NCBI GenBank assembly: GCA_964019695.1
Contig: OZ026520.1
Location: 93,712,299-93,776,298 of the forward strand
DNA length: 64,000 nt
Origin: Loripinus fragilis
Lineage: Eukaryota; Mollusca; Bivalvia; Lucinida; Lucinidae
Direction: 5' to 3'
The position numbers and the translations under genes were made by a program. Positions 32,570 to 44,548 of this stretch are shown here, one piece after another. Below the pieces are notes generated by a model that had not been told where the DNA came from, did no database searches, and saw nothing but the letters and a program-made list of their open reading frames with translations. Numbering within the stretch: the first letter of the stretch is position 1; the number at the start of each line of letters is the position of its first letter.

Positions 32570-34540
32570 ACCACCAAATACCGCGAGATAATACAAGTGT
32601 CGACATTATTGACCTTACGAAGATACCAGTGCGTTTATATGGCCTTAAGGCTTTATACAGAAATACTGAAAAATGATATAGTGGAGTAAGCTAATTTCGC
32701 CAAGAATGTAATTTCGCCAATTGAACATTCCCACTGTTTTTTCACTTGTGTGATGTCACAGGCTCATTCTGAAAAAGGGATTTCGAAGGGCAAAGAAAAA
32801 GCTGTCTGTTTAGTTGTTAAACAGTAAGAAAATGCATATTTGAGTGGTAAAATAGTGGTCACTTATAAGCATCAATGTTTTCCCGCCATTTTCACTAATT
32901 CTTTTTAACCCTCATCTTTAAATTATCATCCTGATATGTATTATTCAGTGAATACATCGCTTCCTCCATCTTTATTTCTGTTGACATCCTCACGACAGAG
33001 GTAAGAAAACTCAGTGATGTATTGGGGTCACAAGTGGGGGAAATAATTGATTTTATCATAAGGGGGCTCTTATTAATGTTAAGACTCAGAAACAATATTA
33101 TTGCTAATAAGCAGCTGTACGGACCATATATCTAAAAATTATTTACTGTTAAATAATATCATCTTTCGCCTGCAATGCCTTGATGTATCCCTAAAGCACA
33201 TAAAAGAAAGTTTTTATGTCTATTTTCTCATTTACAGTCTGTGTGGTAGCACACCAATGAACCTAGGGGTTCAAATCAATCTCAATTTGAATTGAATATA
33301 GAAAAAAACATGTCTGAAATATTTTTGATTATAATAAATTAAATCATAGAAAATTTACAATAATTTATGTTCATTGAATGAAAAAAAATGGTTTGTCTCA
33401 TAACATCTATTGATTTTTGATCTATCCAACCCCTTATGAGGCCTCTTTTTTCAGGTCAACAAGAGTTGTCGAACTTAGATTACTATTTTCAAAATGGCGG
33501 AAAAACGGGTGCACAAACAAATCAAAGTTTTTGAAAATTAAATAACATATTTTGATGGTCTAAGATATCACACATTGTCATAAAAGGTTTAAATTTTATA
33601 ATTAAATCAGTATAACTATAGAATCTGTCCGCCATAATTTGTTTGGTTCATTGGGCAAATGTGCTTGAACATAGATTATATGGAAGTAATGTAAAATGTT
33701 TAACATCTATTATGACGGTTAGGGTTAGGGTATTGCTTGGTAGTATGTCATATTCAATATAGCGTAGTATGTCATATTCAGATAAGTGGCGGACATATTC
33801 TATAGTCGCTCCATTAAATCATTTTCTGGTCAGGTTGTATTTTGTTTTGCTATCCTCAGAGCCATATCTGCTTACGTTGGCGAAAACTGATTATCCCAGT
33901 ATAGTTTTCTTCAAAATTAACCAAATAAGCTGAGGACGAAAAAAACACGTTGTCAGAGCTTTTTTTGTCAGATTGACCTGGACCCCCACCCCCTGACGAA
34001 AATTCCTGAATCCGCGCATGATAAAGACACTAGAAATAAAAACAAACAAAAAATATCAAATATTGCACCCACGAAAACCCATTACATCAGCAAACCTATT
34101 ATCTAAAGAGTCATTATTATTGAGAAGTTTTATCTCATGAATGGAAAAGTGAATGGAACCGCATAAATCACCTTTACAGTGGCAGAAAATACGTATAAAT
34201 AATGTATTTTATAAAGTTTTGCGGTAAATCTCGGCGATGATTTTCAATCCGGAAGTTGATTGTTACAGACTGGTTCTAGTTGCACACCTGATGGGTTTGA
34301 CCAAGTAAGTTATGACAAGTGATCATGTACCATGAATTCACAAAATGAGACAAGCTCCACCTCTTCATTAGCATATGATTGTTTGTTACTGCAAATAAAG
34401 ACACCAATTTTAAGTTCTTGCTTTTTGATGACTACCTAGATGAAAAAGTTCCGAAAATTTCAGCAATATATGTGATTATTAGTTCTTTCAATTTACTATC
34501 AGAAATGGCCCATCACTAGTGTAGTGATTATGGACTAATT
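32570..34540. other. LINE 3' flank and AT-rich intergenic sequence
   Basis: After the LINE stop, a short GC-bearing 3' UTR (about 32562-32640) grades into AT-rich DNA. A small inverted-repeat element with CTATAGAAT/ATTCTATAG ends spans 33616-33805. No gene is recognised. Confidence 0.5.
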
Positions 34541-34544
34541 AATC

Positions 34545-35395
34545 TGATCCACTGGGGTATGAGATTTAATGCCAAAAAATGTTACCTAATGAGTTTCAAC
34601 AGTAGATCCAGCCATTTCTATACACTGAATAACCATATACTACAGAAAGTTAAACAGAACCCCTACCTCGGAATCTTAATATCAGAGGATCTTAAATGGG
34701 AACCTCATCTCATCAAAATTACCAAAAAAGCAAATAGTACATTAGCTTTCCTAAAACGAAACCTTAGACACTGTCCAGAACCCTGTAGAAGAACAGCATA
34801 TATATCGTTAGTTCGCTCAGTACTTGAATATGGATCAATAGTATGGGATCCTTATTATGTAAAGGACATTAATAGGATTGAGAAAATCCAGCGCCAAGCA
34901 GTACGTTTTATATCTGGAGAATACGCTACACGCGAACCTGGATGTATCTCCAAAATGCTGAAAGATCAAGATCTTCCATCACTTCAAGACAGAAGGTTGG
35001 CAGCCAGATTAACGTTCTTCTACAAAGTGGTCGAGGGGCTAGTGCCGGCAATATCTCCAGATGCTTTCCTAAAACATGCAAAGGCCAAATTCATGCAAAA
35101 AAACTTCAAGGCTTTGATTCTAAAAACATTGTAGAAATTCATCAATCCAAAAACACCAAATCTTTCATAGTTTGCTCAACTATGTCAAACACAGTGCAAT
35201 ATAGCAATTCTTTTTTTATTAAAACAGTGAGAGACTGGAACAGCCTAGAAGAAGCTATAGTGTGCGCGGATTCAGTGGAGGGCTTTGTTTCAGCCCTACA
35301 TTCTAGAGACTAATTCTGGAACATATAAACACTCTCTCCGGCGCATTTAATGCCGTAACAGGCCCTGCGTTGTATAAATACAGATACAGATACAG
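34545..35395 (+). mobile_element. CR1/Jockey-like LINE 3' end, frameshifted RT remnant
   Basis: The first frame (34559-35134) carries the RT C-terminal signature: NAKKCYLMSF, NPYLGILISEDLKW, RTAYISLVRSVLEYGSIVWD and IEKIQRQAVRF. A shift near 35080-35110 moves the continuation to another frame. That frame ends at 35313 with FIKTVRDWNSLEEAIVCADS, the usual C-terminus of such elements. The 3' end has an ATACAG microsatellite tail at 35378-35397. The 5' end is truncated, and there is no RNase H. Confidence 0.82.
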
Positions 35396-35728
35396 ATGAC
35401 GAGTACCTACCAGTGCATTGTCACAAACAGAAAGCACACTAGCACGTACTAACCTGTTGCCTTTCACTCGGTGCACACTGGGATTGAACCATCATTTTTA
35501 TTTAAAATATATTATGCGATCACCGCTTGCATGACTCAGGGCTTTACATTCAGAAAATATTGACTAAAAGAGAAATGATAAACTGTCAAGAATCTAAGTT
35601 TTTGCTATTTTTCACAATAAATTCTGTCACTACAGCAGTGCGAGAATTTAACGGGACAAGCCAAATTTCGCTAGTTACACATAATGCAAAAGGGCGAAAT
35701 GCAAAGATCTAGATGAGGTATCGTCATG

Positions 35729-35738
35729 TCTCGCGAGA
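35729..35738. promoter_or_regulatory. TCTCGCGAGA core-promoter-type motif
   Basis: The exact 10-bp palindrome TCTCGCGAGA is a known core element of TATA-less housekeeping promoters. The surroundings (35630-36080) have more CpG than their neighbours and few recognisable repeats. It could serve an upstream noncoding exon of RBM17 on the minus strand, but no splice donor was pinned down. A single motif is weak evidence. Confidence 0.3.
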
Positions 35739-36284
35739 ATGTAGACTGCTTCACCCTCCTCTATCAAGAATAGTAGAGACTGTAGCAGACTGTTAGTCAC
35801 GTGTTTTATTCAACCACTGATCTAAGCCGATAGCTATACGGCATAGATGTAAACACAGGTGTATCGGATTCTCCGCTTTTATTTATAGAACCGCCGCGCG
35901 GCTGCATAGAGATTAAGTAACTTAGCTATATACGGATTCAATAGAAGAATTAATTGCACACCTTAGCTCAGTGTTTTATTGTTTTTAAGTGTGCTACGGG
36001 GCAATGGCTACAAACTATGATGATTATGTGTTTTGTAAACTGTATGAGTTAATTGTTGACGCGGCAGCTTGTGTATTAATAGATCTTTTAAGATGCTTGC
36101 TATTCGTAAGCGTTCAATGATCAGGATTAACAGGGCGATTTTGCCCTGGTGAAATCTGTCTTCTGGTTCCGACTTAAAGACTTATCTATTGATGAGAAGG
36201 TAGGGGCCTGATGCTTCGGCTGTTTGTCGGGCCCACCAGGGTTTACCTGTTGGGTTTCTTTTGCGGCCGTGGTTCTGTTGTTGT

Positions 36285-36520
36285 TGACTTTTTCTTTATT
36301 GTTACTCCCATTTTGGGAGTCTGTTATTGTTCTATGTTTTGTTGTACGTTACTTTATGTCCATTCTAGTATTGCAATCATCTTGATGGGGAAGAGAGAGC
36401 TGGTTGCTTTGCTTAATTTGTCTTCCTGGTGTCTCATGATGGTTCAGCGGCTCTTCCTCACGGTGCCACAGGGTTGTCTGCAGTTTGTGATTGTAGTATA
36501 TCCTGATCATACTGACTTAC
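36285..36520. repeat. LINE-type 3' repeat module, intact copy of the 28545-28950 repeat
   Basis: It shares TTGCAATCATCTTGATGGGG, AAGAGAGAGCTGGTTGC and CCTGATCATACT with 28793-28950. Its uninterrupted form shows where the SINE at 28603 landed. Sequence between 35400 and 36285 has no clear gene. Confidence 0.7.
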
Positions 36521-36756
36521 TGTTTATTAACTGTTGAGTCCTTATCTTTGCTTTATCTCCTTGTTATATCTTGATTTATATGTTTTAGGAGATGATGCAT
36601 TGATAAGTTAGGAGTCTTTCATACCAACCAAATATCTATGTATCTTGATCCACATCTGAATTAAGGGTGAGGTTGGCACCGTTTAACCGGTTTAAGCCTT
36701 CCAGTAAAATATTCTTTTGTGGATCTTTTATGTTTTTGTTGGTTTTTGGTCATGTC

Positions 36757-37385
36757 GGCCCATAACAAAATCGGCCCATGTCAATTTCGGTCCATGTCAA
36801 TTTCGGCCCATAGCAATTTCGGCCCATAAATTCTGTCAACCTGGATTTCTGCAAAAGAGATTATATATTATTGAAAATATTTAAAATTTATAAATAGAAT
36901 TATATTGAGAGAAAAAACTGAAAATAGATTGTCTTTACAATCTAGTAAAGAATATAAAAACGCGTAGACTGAGTATCTCTATCTGAAGAAATAATCATAA
37001 ATCACATATATGTTTTCCATTAGCAAATATAACTTGTTCAGTGATTTAAACTGGATAATTGGATTAAGAAAGAACCGCTTGCGTGTCATGTGCAAGCAGA
37101 AAACGCTCTGGCTAGAGTGTGCAAATGCGCAGGCTCGTCTGAGCCTTGGCTGCCTGTTGCCTATGTGATGAACTCTTCTCTTACATACAAATTTCTTATC
37201 AATTAAAACGGACCATTCTTATTAATTATTATGTTTGTGTGAATAATTACAGGATTATACCAATTATAGACAAACATACCAATTATATACATCATTATAC
37301 CTGTGGGCCGAAATTGTATGGGCCGATTTGGTTATGGACCGAAATTGATATTGGCCGAAATTGTTATGGGCCGAAATGTCTAGTG
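36757..37385. mobile_element. About 630-bp element with TTTCGGCCCAT word arrays at both ends
   Basis: The left end carries five copies of a TCGGCCCAT/TTTCGGTCCAT word. The right end carries five inverted copies (ATGGGCCGAAATTG). Outermost bases GGTCA/TGACC are mirrored. It splits a repeat whose right part resumes at 37385 (compare 43335-43555). No transposase. Confidence 0.75.
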
Positions 37386-37560
37386 ACCTTTTTGTTCTGT
37401 CTTGTGTTTGCTATGTCTTTGTGCGCGTCTGTTTATATGTGCTTTTTGGTCACCTGCTGGGAAAAGGCTGACCTCTTGGCTCTCGTTTGTGGTGTCTAAC
37501 TGTGAGTTTGTCACTTTCCCATTGGTATCCTGGGTCAGGTGTGGTGCTTGATTGTATCGA
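37385..37560. repeat. LINE-type 3' end repeat, also at 43335-43555
   Basis: The two copies share CACCTGCTGGGAAA, GGCTGACCTC, TTTCCCATTGGTATCCTGGG and GATTCCTGATCTT. Inverted fragments lie at 13376-13410 and 56737-56778. It is probably the 3' UTR of a retroelement. Confidence 0.7.
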
Positions 37561-37960
37561 TTCCTGATCTTACTTTCTACCGTCCATGAAATTCCTGTAT
37601 ACGAGGTCGGTGTAGCAGTCTAGCAAGAATGACTACCAGTGCATTGTCTGCGCATGTGCAATACTAAAGGATCGACCTGTCTGCTATGGGACATTGCGAC
37701 TAAAAAGTCGGGTTTGTGCTGTTACGCGGTGCGCATTACTCAAAACACCTACGTTAAAAAGTAACAAGCGTAAAATGCCTATAGATAATCCTTCATTGGA
37801 GATATCTAGTCATATTGGGTAGCCAAATCATAACAATGATAGGTATAACGGTATTCAGCCATAGACTGATCACATTGTTTGCACTAAAACATTTTTGAAA
37901 ACATTCTCCGCATGGCACTTTCATTGAAACCATTTCAGTGACACGTGATTACGCGCTTGA

Positions 37961-38235
37961 TAAACAATATTGAATCAGCCAATCGGGCGAATCACATGAC
38001 TCTGTGACGCATTTGGTAAACAAATATGTCACATGTACCCACAGTGCTCAAATCAGACAGGTCAGTATTTGATAAAATGCTTCCGGTCGATGACAATGGA
38101 TAAACAATATTGAATCAGCCAATCGGGCGAATCACATGACTGTGACGCATTCGGTAGACAAATATGTCACATGTACCCACAATGCTCAAATCAGACAGGT
38201 CAGTATTTGATAAAATGCTTCCGGTCGATGACAAT
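37961..38235. repeat. 140-bp direct tandem duplication
   Basis: TAAACAATATTGAATCAGCC starts at 37961 and again at 38101. Both copies run through CCAATCGGGCGAATCACATG to TTCCGGTCGATGACAATG with few changes. Just right lie a TCACGTGAC E-box and an AAAATGGCGG (about 38430-38462). No gene is evident. Confidence 0.8.
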
Positions 38236-38748
38236 GCTACCAGTGTGCTTATGGTCACAACTAACGTCACCAAACTCACTATTTTTGAGAGAACCAGGGG
38301 CAGACTTGATTTAGCTGTTCTCTTTACTCCTTCCACTCCGAACAGGCAGAACAGAAATCAAGTGTGCTGGAACACCTGTGCTGGCGTACGCCGGAGTACT
38401 CCATCTTCCAAGGTGGTGCAGACAGAACAGTCACGTGACCTGTTCCAAAATAAAATGGCGGAGCACTGCCTACGCTGTACTGTGATATTTTTCAGTCTTT
38501 CCCGATAGGTTCTTATAATTATTCATATCGAAAAAATATAGTCATTAGTAAAAGGGATTGAAAGCACATGTATTTTGTCATTATTTTTTCTTCTTCTTGG
38601 AAATCGGATTGTGTTATTTTTCACAATTCAAACATAATCGCTTGATTTACTCCGGAGTACTCCAAGGTACCCAGTTTTGCTTGTTTTAGATGGCTGTTTT
38701 GGCGTACTCCGCGTACTCTAAAATTGCTAAATCAAGTCCGCCCCCGGG

Positions 38749-40465
38749 CTGTGACTAAATGTCTGTACTGTACTGTACTGTAATGTTCCAGGTAAAATAC
38801 AGTACCGTAGTACATCGGAAAGTACCGATAATTAACGGACGATGTTAGGTTTAAACTATTTTAAAAACTTATTGCAAGCTTTCAATTTATAAGGCGGTCG
38901 CAAAATGAAATAGCAATATTGTTAAATCATCAACATTAGAGTTATTTTAATAGGAGAACAGACAAGTACGCTGCAATCAAAATGTTTATATTATACATTG
39001 AGAAATATATCACTGTTTGATATTATTGTGCTGTGAACCTAAATATACTTCTCTTACACGTTATTTGTATGGAATAAAGTTTTTTAAAAAAAAGTTGGTC
39101 AATATGTCTCGGACCCAATAAACTCTGTGTATCTTTTCTATTTCTATTAAATCAATCCAAAAAACGCTGCCAATGCGTTCACATCTCCCTTTCAGCACCA
39201 TGTAAGATTTTCACAGTAAGAATGATAAAGAATCAAATTAATTTTGCTTATCTGTGAATTATCTTTGATAAGAGCATGATTTCTGACAACACTAGATTGT
39301 TTGGTATCATATGGGCCTCGTTGTGAGAAAAACTGTTTTCGGGGGTGGGGGGGGGGGGGGGGGGGGTGGGGGGGTGGGTGGGGGGGGAGGGTGTTTCGAC
39401 AAAGAGTGTTTCAAACCAGTCTCCTCAGCTAAAGAGACTAGCTTGAAAATTGAAATTTCACCTGCAGCAAGTTTACATATGATACTTTCCAAAAAGCAAA
39501 AAAAAGGTGCTGATCAGACTGCGCGGATGCGCAGGCTGGTCTGCGCCTGTGTTGTTCACAAACCCCCGAAGACAGGGTTTCTCGCGTCAAGGCCCATATT
39601 ATAGCTGTATTTATGATCCGTGCAATAGTGAATGAACTGCATCCCACGTTTTTTTTTGTTTTGTTTTTTTAAATTCTCATCGAAAGTTCATTCTCTTTTG
39701 TTGAATAGTTTTACATTTCATTTGTTTTACCAAGCGATGTTTGGCTAATTAGCGCTCATAACCACGGGCGTATATTGGTGGGGGGGGGGGGTAAATTTAA
39801 GATCCGTCAAAGGACACGGATAAGATGGAAATCCTTGGTTCATTTCTTCCGCGGAATTAATTTACTTTTTACCGGAACAACATCGTGTTTGGTATCAAAT
39901 TGCAGCTTAGAAGCTTCTCCATAAAACGGTGCTATTCTTTCAGACCTATCGCTTCTTACCGAGATGCTAGGGGCGAAGAAACACATGCCCATACACATGC
40001 GCATCTCTTTCTCGTTAAGTGATTCGTCACTTTATCGGAAATTGCTTGCCGCATACCTGGATTTCAGCGCGGCAAAGATCGAATAACGATTATCGGTAAA
40101 TCTATTGGTGTTTCCAGTCCAGGTAATATAACGTCCATGGTCAATTATATCGCAATCTGGCCGTTGCAATCTTACCTCCAAACTCAAGATCATGTGCGGT
40201 AATTGCGTTATTTCTGAATTATTCAAAGAAAAAAAGAAAATATTTTTCAATTATCTGTCCGCTAGCCTACTATAATATTTATATTAAATAATGTTATAGT
40301 TCGTGTTGCAACTGCATTAAAATTTGAGATCAGCATTTATGCTTTTCATGCGATAAGTTATTCACTTTTCGCGGTCCGTCAATTATCGGTATTTTTCCGA
40401 TGTTCTTCGGATGGTACGGTACTGTATTTTACCCGGTGCAGTACAGTACAGACATTTAGTCACAG
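38749..40465. mobile_element. 1.7-kb element with about 90-bp inverted termini
   Basis: CTGTGACTAAATGTCTGTAC at the left is mirrored at 40445-40465. The next 70 bp (AAAATACAGTACCGTA, CATCGGAAA, TACCGATAATT) are also mirrored at 40376-40440. The interior has a G-rich tract (39340-39390) and a GATCAGACTGCGCGGATGCG hairpin (39515-39550). No transposase was recognised. Confidence 0.78.
39338..39392 (+). repeat. Poly-G tract with G-quadruplex potential
   Basis: About 55 bases are almost all G, broken by single T or A. The polyglycine and polyproline frames here are low-complexity artefacts. Confidence 0.9.
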
Positions 40466-41125
40466 TCGAGAACCAGTCAATTTTAATTGGGTCAGCCACT
40501 GGTTCCTGTCTTTTATGAAATTCAAAGGCTACCGACCAATAAACTCGCAAACCAGTTAATTGGGTCATAGCTGTCAAACTTGCAGTGGGTGGCGTGATCT
40601 TTGAAAACCATTTAGTAGGTCTTGATTTTTGTAATGTCCTCTCTTAGCCGTTGTTAGTTGATCATTTTGCACTGGATATCTTCATAATCAGTTTATTTAT
40701 TAACTGGGCTAATTAATGAAATATGTTTCATTTATGTTTGAAGTAATTATTGGAACTTTATGAGCATGGCGTTAGAGTGAGCCATATCATGAGTAAATGT
40801 CACTTCATCATCAGTTCATGTTATGCCTAGTTTTACTGTGTAGCCTCTTCTTTTCTTCTTTTTGTCATAGATTCCTCCACTGTTAAGAGAACCGCCTCTC
40901 AGCGTTGATAGTTAAAAGCTTATCTAACATCATCATCCCTCAGCATCATCCCCTGGGTTGCATGTGTGCTGTACTTAATACAGTTTAAAATCACTCAGAT
41001 AGATATGTACAGATTAAAATCACACCATCAGCTCCTTAGGAAGATGTTAGAATTGTTAGTAATATATAACATGAGCCGCGATCTGTGAAAAACTGCCTAA
41101 TGACATATATATTAGGACAATTATG

Positions 41126-41325
41126 NNNNNNNNNNNNNNNNNNNNNNNNNNNNNNNNNNNNNNNNNNNNNNNNNNNNNNNNNNNNNNNNNNNNNNNNNNN
41201 NNNNNNNNNNNNNNNNNNNNNNNNNNNNNNNNNNNNNNNNNNNNNNNNNNNNNNNNNNNNNNNNNNNNNNNNNNNNNNNNNNNNNNNNNNNNNNNNNNNN
41301 NNNNNNNNNNNNNNNNNNNNNNNNN
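41126..41325. other. Assembly gap, 200 N
   Basis: Exactly 200 unknown bases. The round number suggests a scaffolding placeholder, so true distance is unknown. Confidence 0.99.
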
Positions 41326-42957
41326 TGTGCACGTATAGACACTAGACAGACCTAGAGAAGCATACATGCGCTTGTACAAACAGGCAGGTTTATAGAAACA
41401 CACGTGTACATATACTATGCACAATAAGTTTAGCAATTTCTTATGTTTCGCATATTTTTTGTGCTCATCTTTGTGCAGTGCCGATCAATTTCAATTGCAA
41501 TGACGAGACAAGGATCTTAGGCAAATGAACCCATGAAATTTCAGACGCCATCCTTTAAATAGGCGTTTGGGGTGAGCAAGAATTTCAGAAGGGGTCAGTA
41601 AGCAAAAATCACACCTATTGTAAGTAATGCTAAAATGATAAGCATGTGATTTTTCGTTTGGTGGTCTTTTATCTTCCTCATGCATCATAAGCCTTTACAA
41701 CTATTGTTTATTTGACAGATGTGATAGTGATTTCATGCTGAAAAAATCAGCTGCCATCAATGACGTCAAAACGTAGTCATCATTTGATTAAACTTCTAAT
41801 GTTAATTGGCGTATCAATTCAACAGAGAATCAGTTTACAAAGATATCATAGGCTGACAATGTAACCCATCTTATGGTTGATTAAAACCTTAAGTAACAGA
41901 AAAATGGTGTGACGCATTTACAAAAAAACGGTGACGTTAGATGTTTTCTTTCGGCTCGTGCATTGTAGTTGTGAATATGTTTTATTCAACAGTATTTGTC
42001 TAAATGTGTTGGAAGGCATCAAGCAGTTTACTTGTTAATGTGGTTCAAGAAAATCCGACTAGAAACACCGTTTAAAGGCGATAACGTAAAAGCATTAGTA
42101 AAAACGTCAAATTGTGAAAACTTGGTCCTTTATTTCTCTGAGAAAGTTCAGAAAATTACAGCAATGGCTATGCTTTTTTGGTTTTTAGTGACCAAAAATT
42201 CGTTTGAAAATGGTTTCGGCTTCCCCCAATGATCAGAAATACCCACGTTACCCGCTAGTATTAAAATCAAACGTCACTTTTACACGGCCCCTGCGTTTGG
42301 TAATTCTGTATTTTTTAAAAAGGAAAATCTTGTCAGATGATCGGCGCTTGTATCTTCATGACAGCAAATGAAACTCGAGATCTGATGTGGATGGGCTCAC
42401 CCATACAAAACAATTGCTAAATTTATTGTGCATAGTATATATGCTCATATACAGACAGATTGAACAGGTAGAATCACACATGCGCATACAAAAATAATCT
42501 CTCTGTACTTTGTCATAAAATAAATATATGGGCAGAGTTGTCTCATGAATTTGGGCTGAGTAGTCTTATAAACATGGACCGAGTTGTCTTAGGTCGACTT
42601 TTATGTGGGATGAGTTGACTTGGGCAGAGTTGGTTTTGGGCTGAGTTGTCTGTAATTCAGAACAACTGCTGGCTGAACCTTCAGGTGCTCCTAGACTTAA
42701 ACCCACAAAACATCAGTGGCGGATCAAAGGAGGGGGTATACTTTGTAAAAAATCATATCTTATTGTGTTTTTTTTTGTTTTCTTTCTTCTTCTCATTTTG
42801 GCGTGTTCAGTGCGCCAGTAGAAAAGTCAGCTACTTAAGATTAAAAGGGTTGTCATCCCTACCCGGGTAATCAGACGATAGACGTCTCATCAAGTCTGTT
42901 ATGCTCATATATTTTTACAGTGCTAAGTTCTTGCTTTAGGGTGTTAATATAGTACCA
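41326..42957. other. Intergenic, no gene recognised
   Basis: AT-rich sequence. It holds six variants of GGGCTGAGTTGTCT (42530-42650), related to the GAGTTGACC words at 28.2 and 30.0 kb. A hAT-like terminal fragment CAGTGGCGGATCAAAGG lies at about 42713. Confidence 0.5.
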
Positions 42958-43295
42958 CTTTCAAACGAACACAACATTGCTAGCAGCCTTAGCAGCCTTA
43001 TCTGCAGGTACCAAAACAAACCTCCTATGGAATTCCTGGATCCATTTCTTCACATGTCTAAAAGTGAATTTAGGTTTAGGTGGTAGAATATCTAAATTGT
43101 TGCAATAAAATGAAATTCTACTATCAATAATCTCAAAAATATTTAGTTCCCAACTATTTAAGGCATTAGACTCAACATGCTCTCGTTTACACCAGTGATT
43201 ATAAATTTTTTGTAAGGCGCCTGCAATTTCCTCACGACAAGATTTGAAGTCTATTTGCAAAGGAAGCCTATATTTAGGTCGCTTACAGATATAAC
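42958..43295 (-). mobile_element. Penelope-like element fragment (upstream of RT core)
   Basis: The minus strand encodes PKYRLPLQIDFKSCREEI, WCKREHVESNAL, LPPKPKFTFRHVKKWIQEFH and FVLVPADKAA. That series matches the N-terminal RT-adjacent region of Penelope-like retroelements. It is cut off at both ends and holds no RT catalytic core or GIY-YIG nuclease. A different repeat, shared with 37385-37555, abuts it at 43330. Confidence 0.75.
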
Positions 43296-44094
43296 AGACC
43301 AAATTCCTGAATCAGTTATGATGAACAAGGCGGTGCTTCTTTTGAGGATCATTTATGTTATTTCTGTCTTGTTTTGTTATGTTTTCATGCACGTCTGTTT
43401 GCTGATGCCTTGTGGTCACCTGCTGGGAAAGGGCTGACCTCCTGGCTCTCGTTGGTGATTTCTAATTGTGACGTTGTCACTTTCCCATTGGTATCCTGGG
43501 TCAGGTGTGGTGCTTGATTGCATCGATTCCTGATCTTTGGCATATTTCTTACTTTGTAATTATACTAAAAGTTCATCGACCAGCGACATGCTCTTTGATC
43601 TATTGAACAGCTTTAACGTCTAACAAGATGGTTAATTAATTTGATATTATGAAGTGGTCTTCTCATAATTAGTGTCAACTTTGAGCAACAACTTGAGTTG
43701 TCGGTACAACAAAAAGACAGACTATACACACGCCAAGACATGGCAATCTTCAGGGACAGCCTGATCGGCAGACCGAGTGACATTTACAGGTGTATTTCAA
43801 AGATTAACTTGAGCAGACGTTGTGCAAAGAAGACTAATCACAAACTTTTTAGGGCATGAACATTATGAGACTTTGGGTTGATTTGTATGCTTGCAGACAC
43901 GCACAGTTGAACCGTAGAACTAACTTTGATAGCTTCCGATGACGATCTATTGATATATGAGGCAAACATTATTTCATTTCCGCCAAACTTTGGTAGCTAA
44001 TGCGTTAAAAATTAGTTACCTCGAACTACTGATAACTCGACAACTTTTGTCCAGTAACTTGAAATTTGAGGTATCAAGAGTAGACTGTATATCC

Positions 44095-44415
44095 ATAAAT
44101 ACTAAGAATTAAGAATATCCAAAAACGAATCAAGGATATCCATAAATCGAATTATGGATATCCAAAATTCTGTGTGATTTTTGGATATCTATGACTCTTT
44201 AAGGATACCAAAAAATCGATGTATTTTTGGATATCAAAACCCCAATTAAGGATATCCAAAGATCGATTTATTTTTGGATATCCTAAAACGAATTTTGGAT
44301 ATCCATAAATGCTTTTTGGATGTTCTTAGATGAATTAAAGATATCCATACATGCTTTTTGGATATCCATAAATGAATTATGAATCATGGACTAAACTAAT
44401 TATAGATATCCATAA
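44095..44415. repeat. Irregular array of GGATATCC palindromes
   Basis: About a dozen copies of TGGATATCC or close variants occur in 320 bp, separated by 15-30 AT-rich bases such as ATAAATG and CTTTT. Both strands look alike because the word is nearly self-complementary. No TIR or coding content. Confidence 0.8.
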
Positions 44416-44548
44416 ATAAGGAATATATACTACAACGGCACCCCATATGTTTTAACCAAGTTTTTTCTTAGATGGGGGCGTTTTTTTCCAATCCGGGGAC
44501 GTTTTGGCTTGGGGGCGCCCTTCGATTCCATTAATTGTAGTGCGTTGC

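Noticed and set aside
33715..33740. TTAGGG repeats as an interstitial telomere
   Set aside because: Only two units are present, inside a small inverted-repeat element.
39307..39604. Glycine- or proline-rich proteins across the poly-G tract
   Set aside because: Low-complexity translation; no splice sites, conserved motifs or context.
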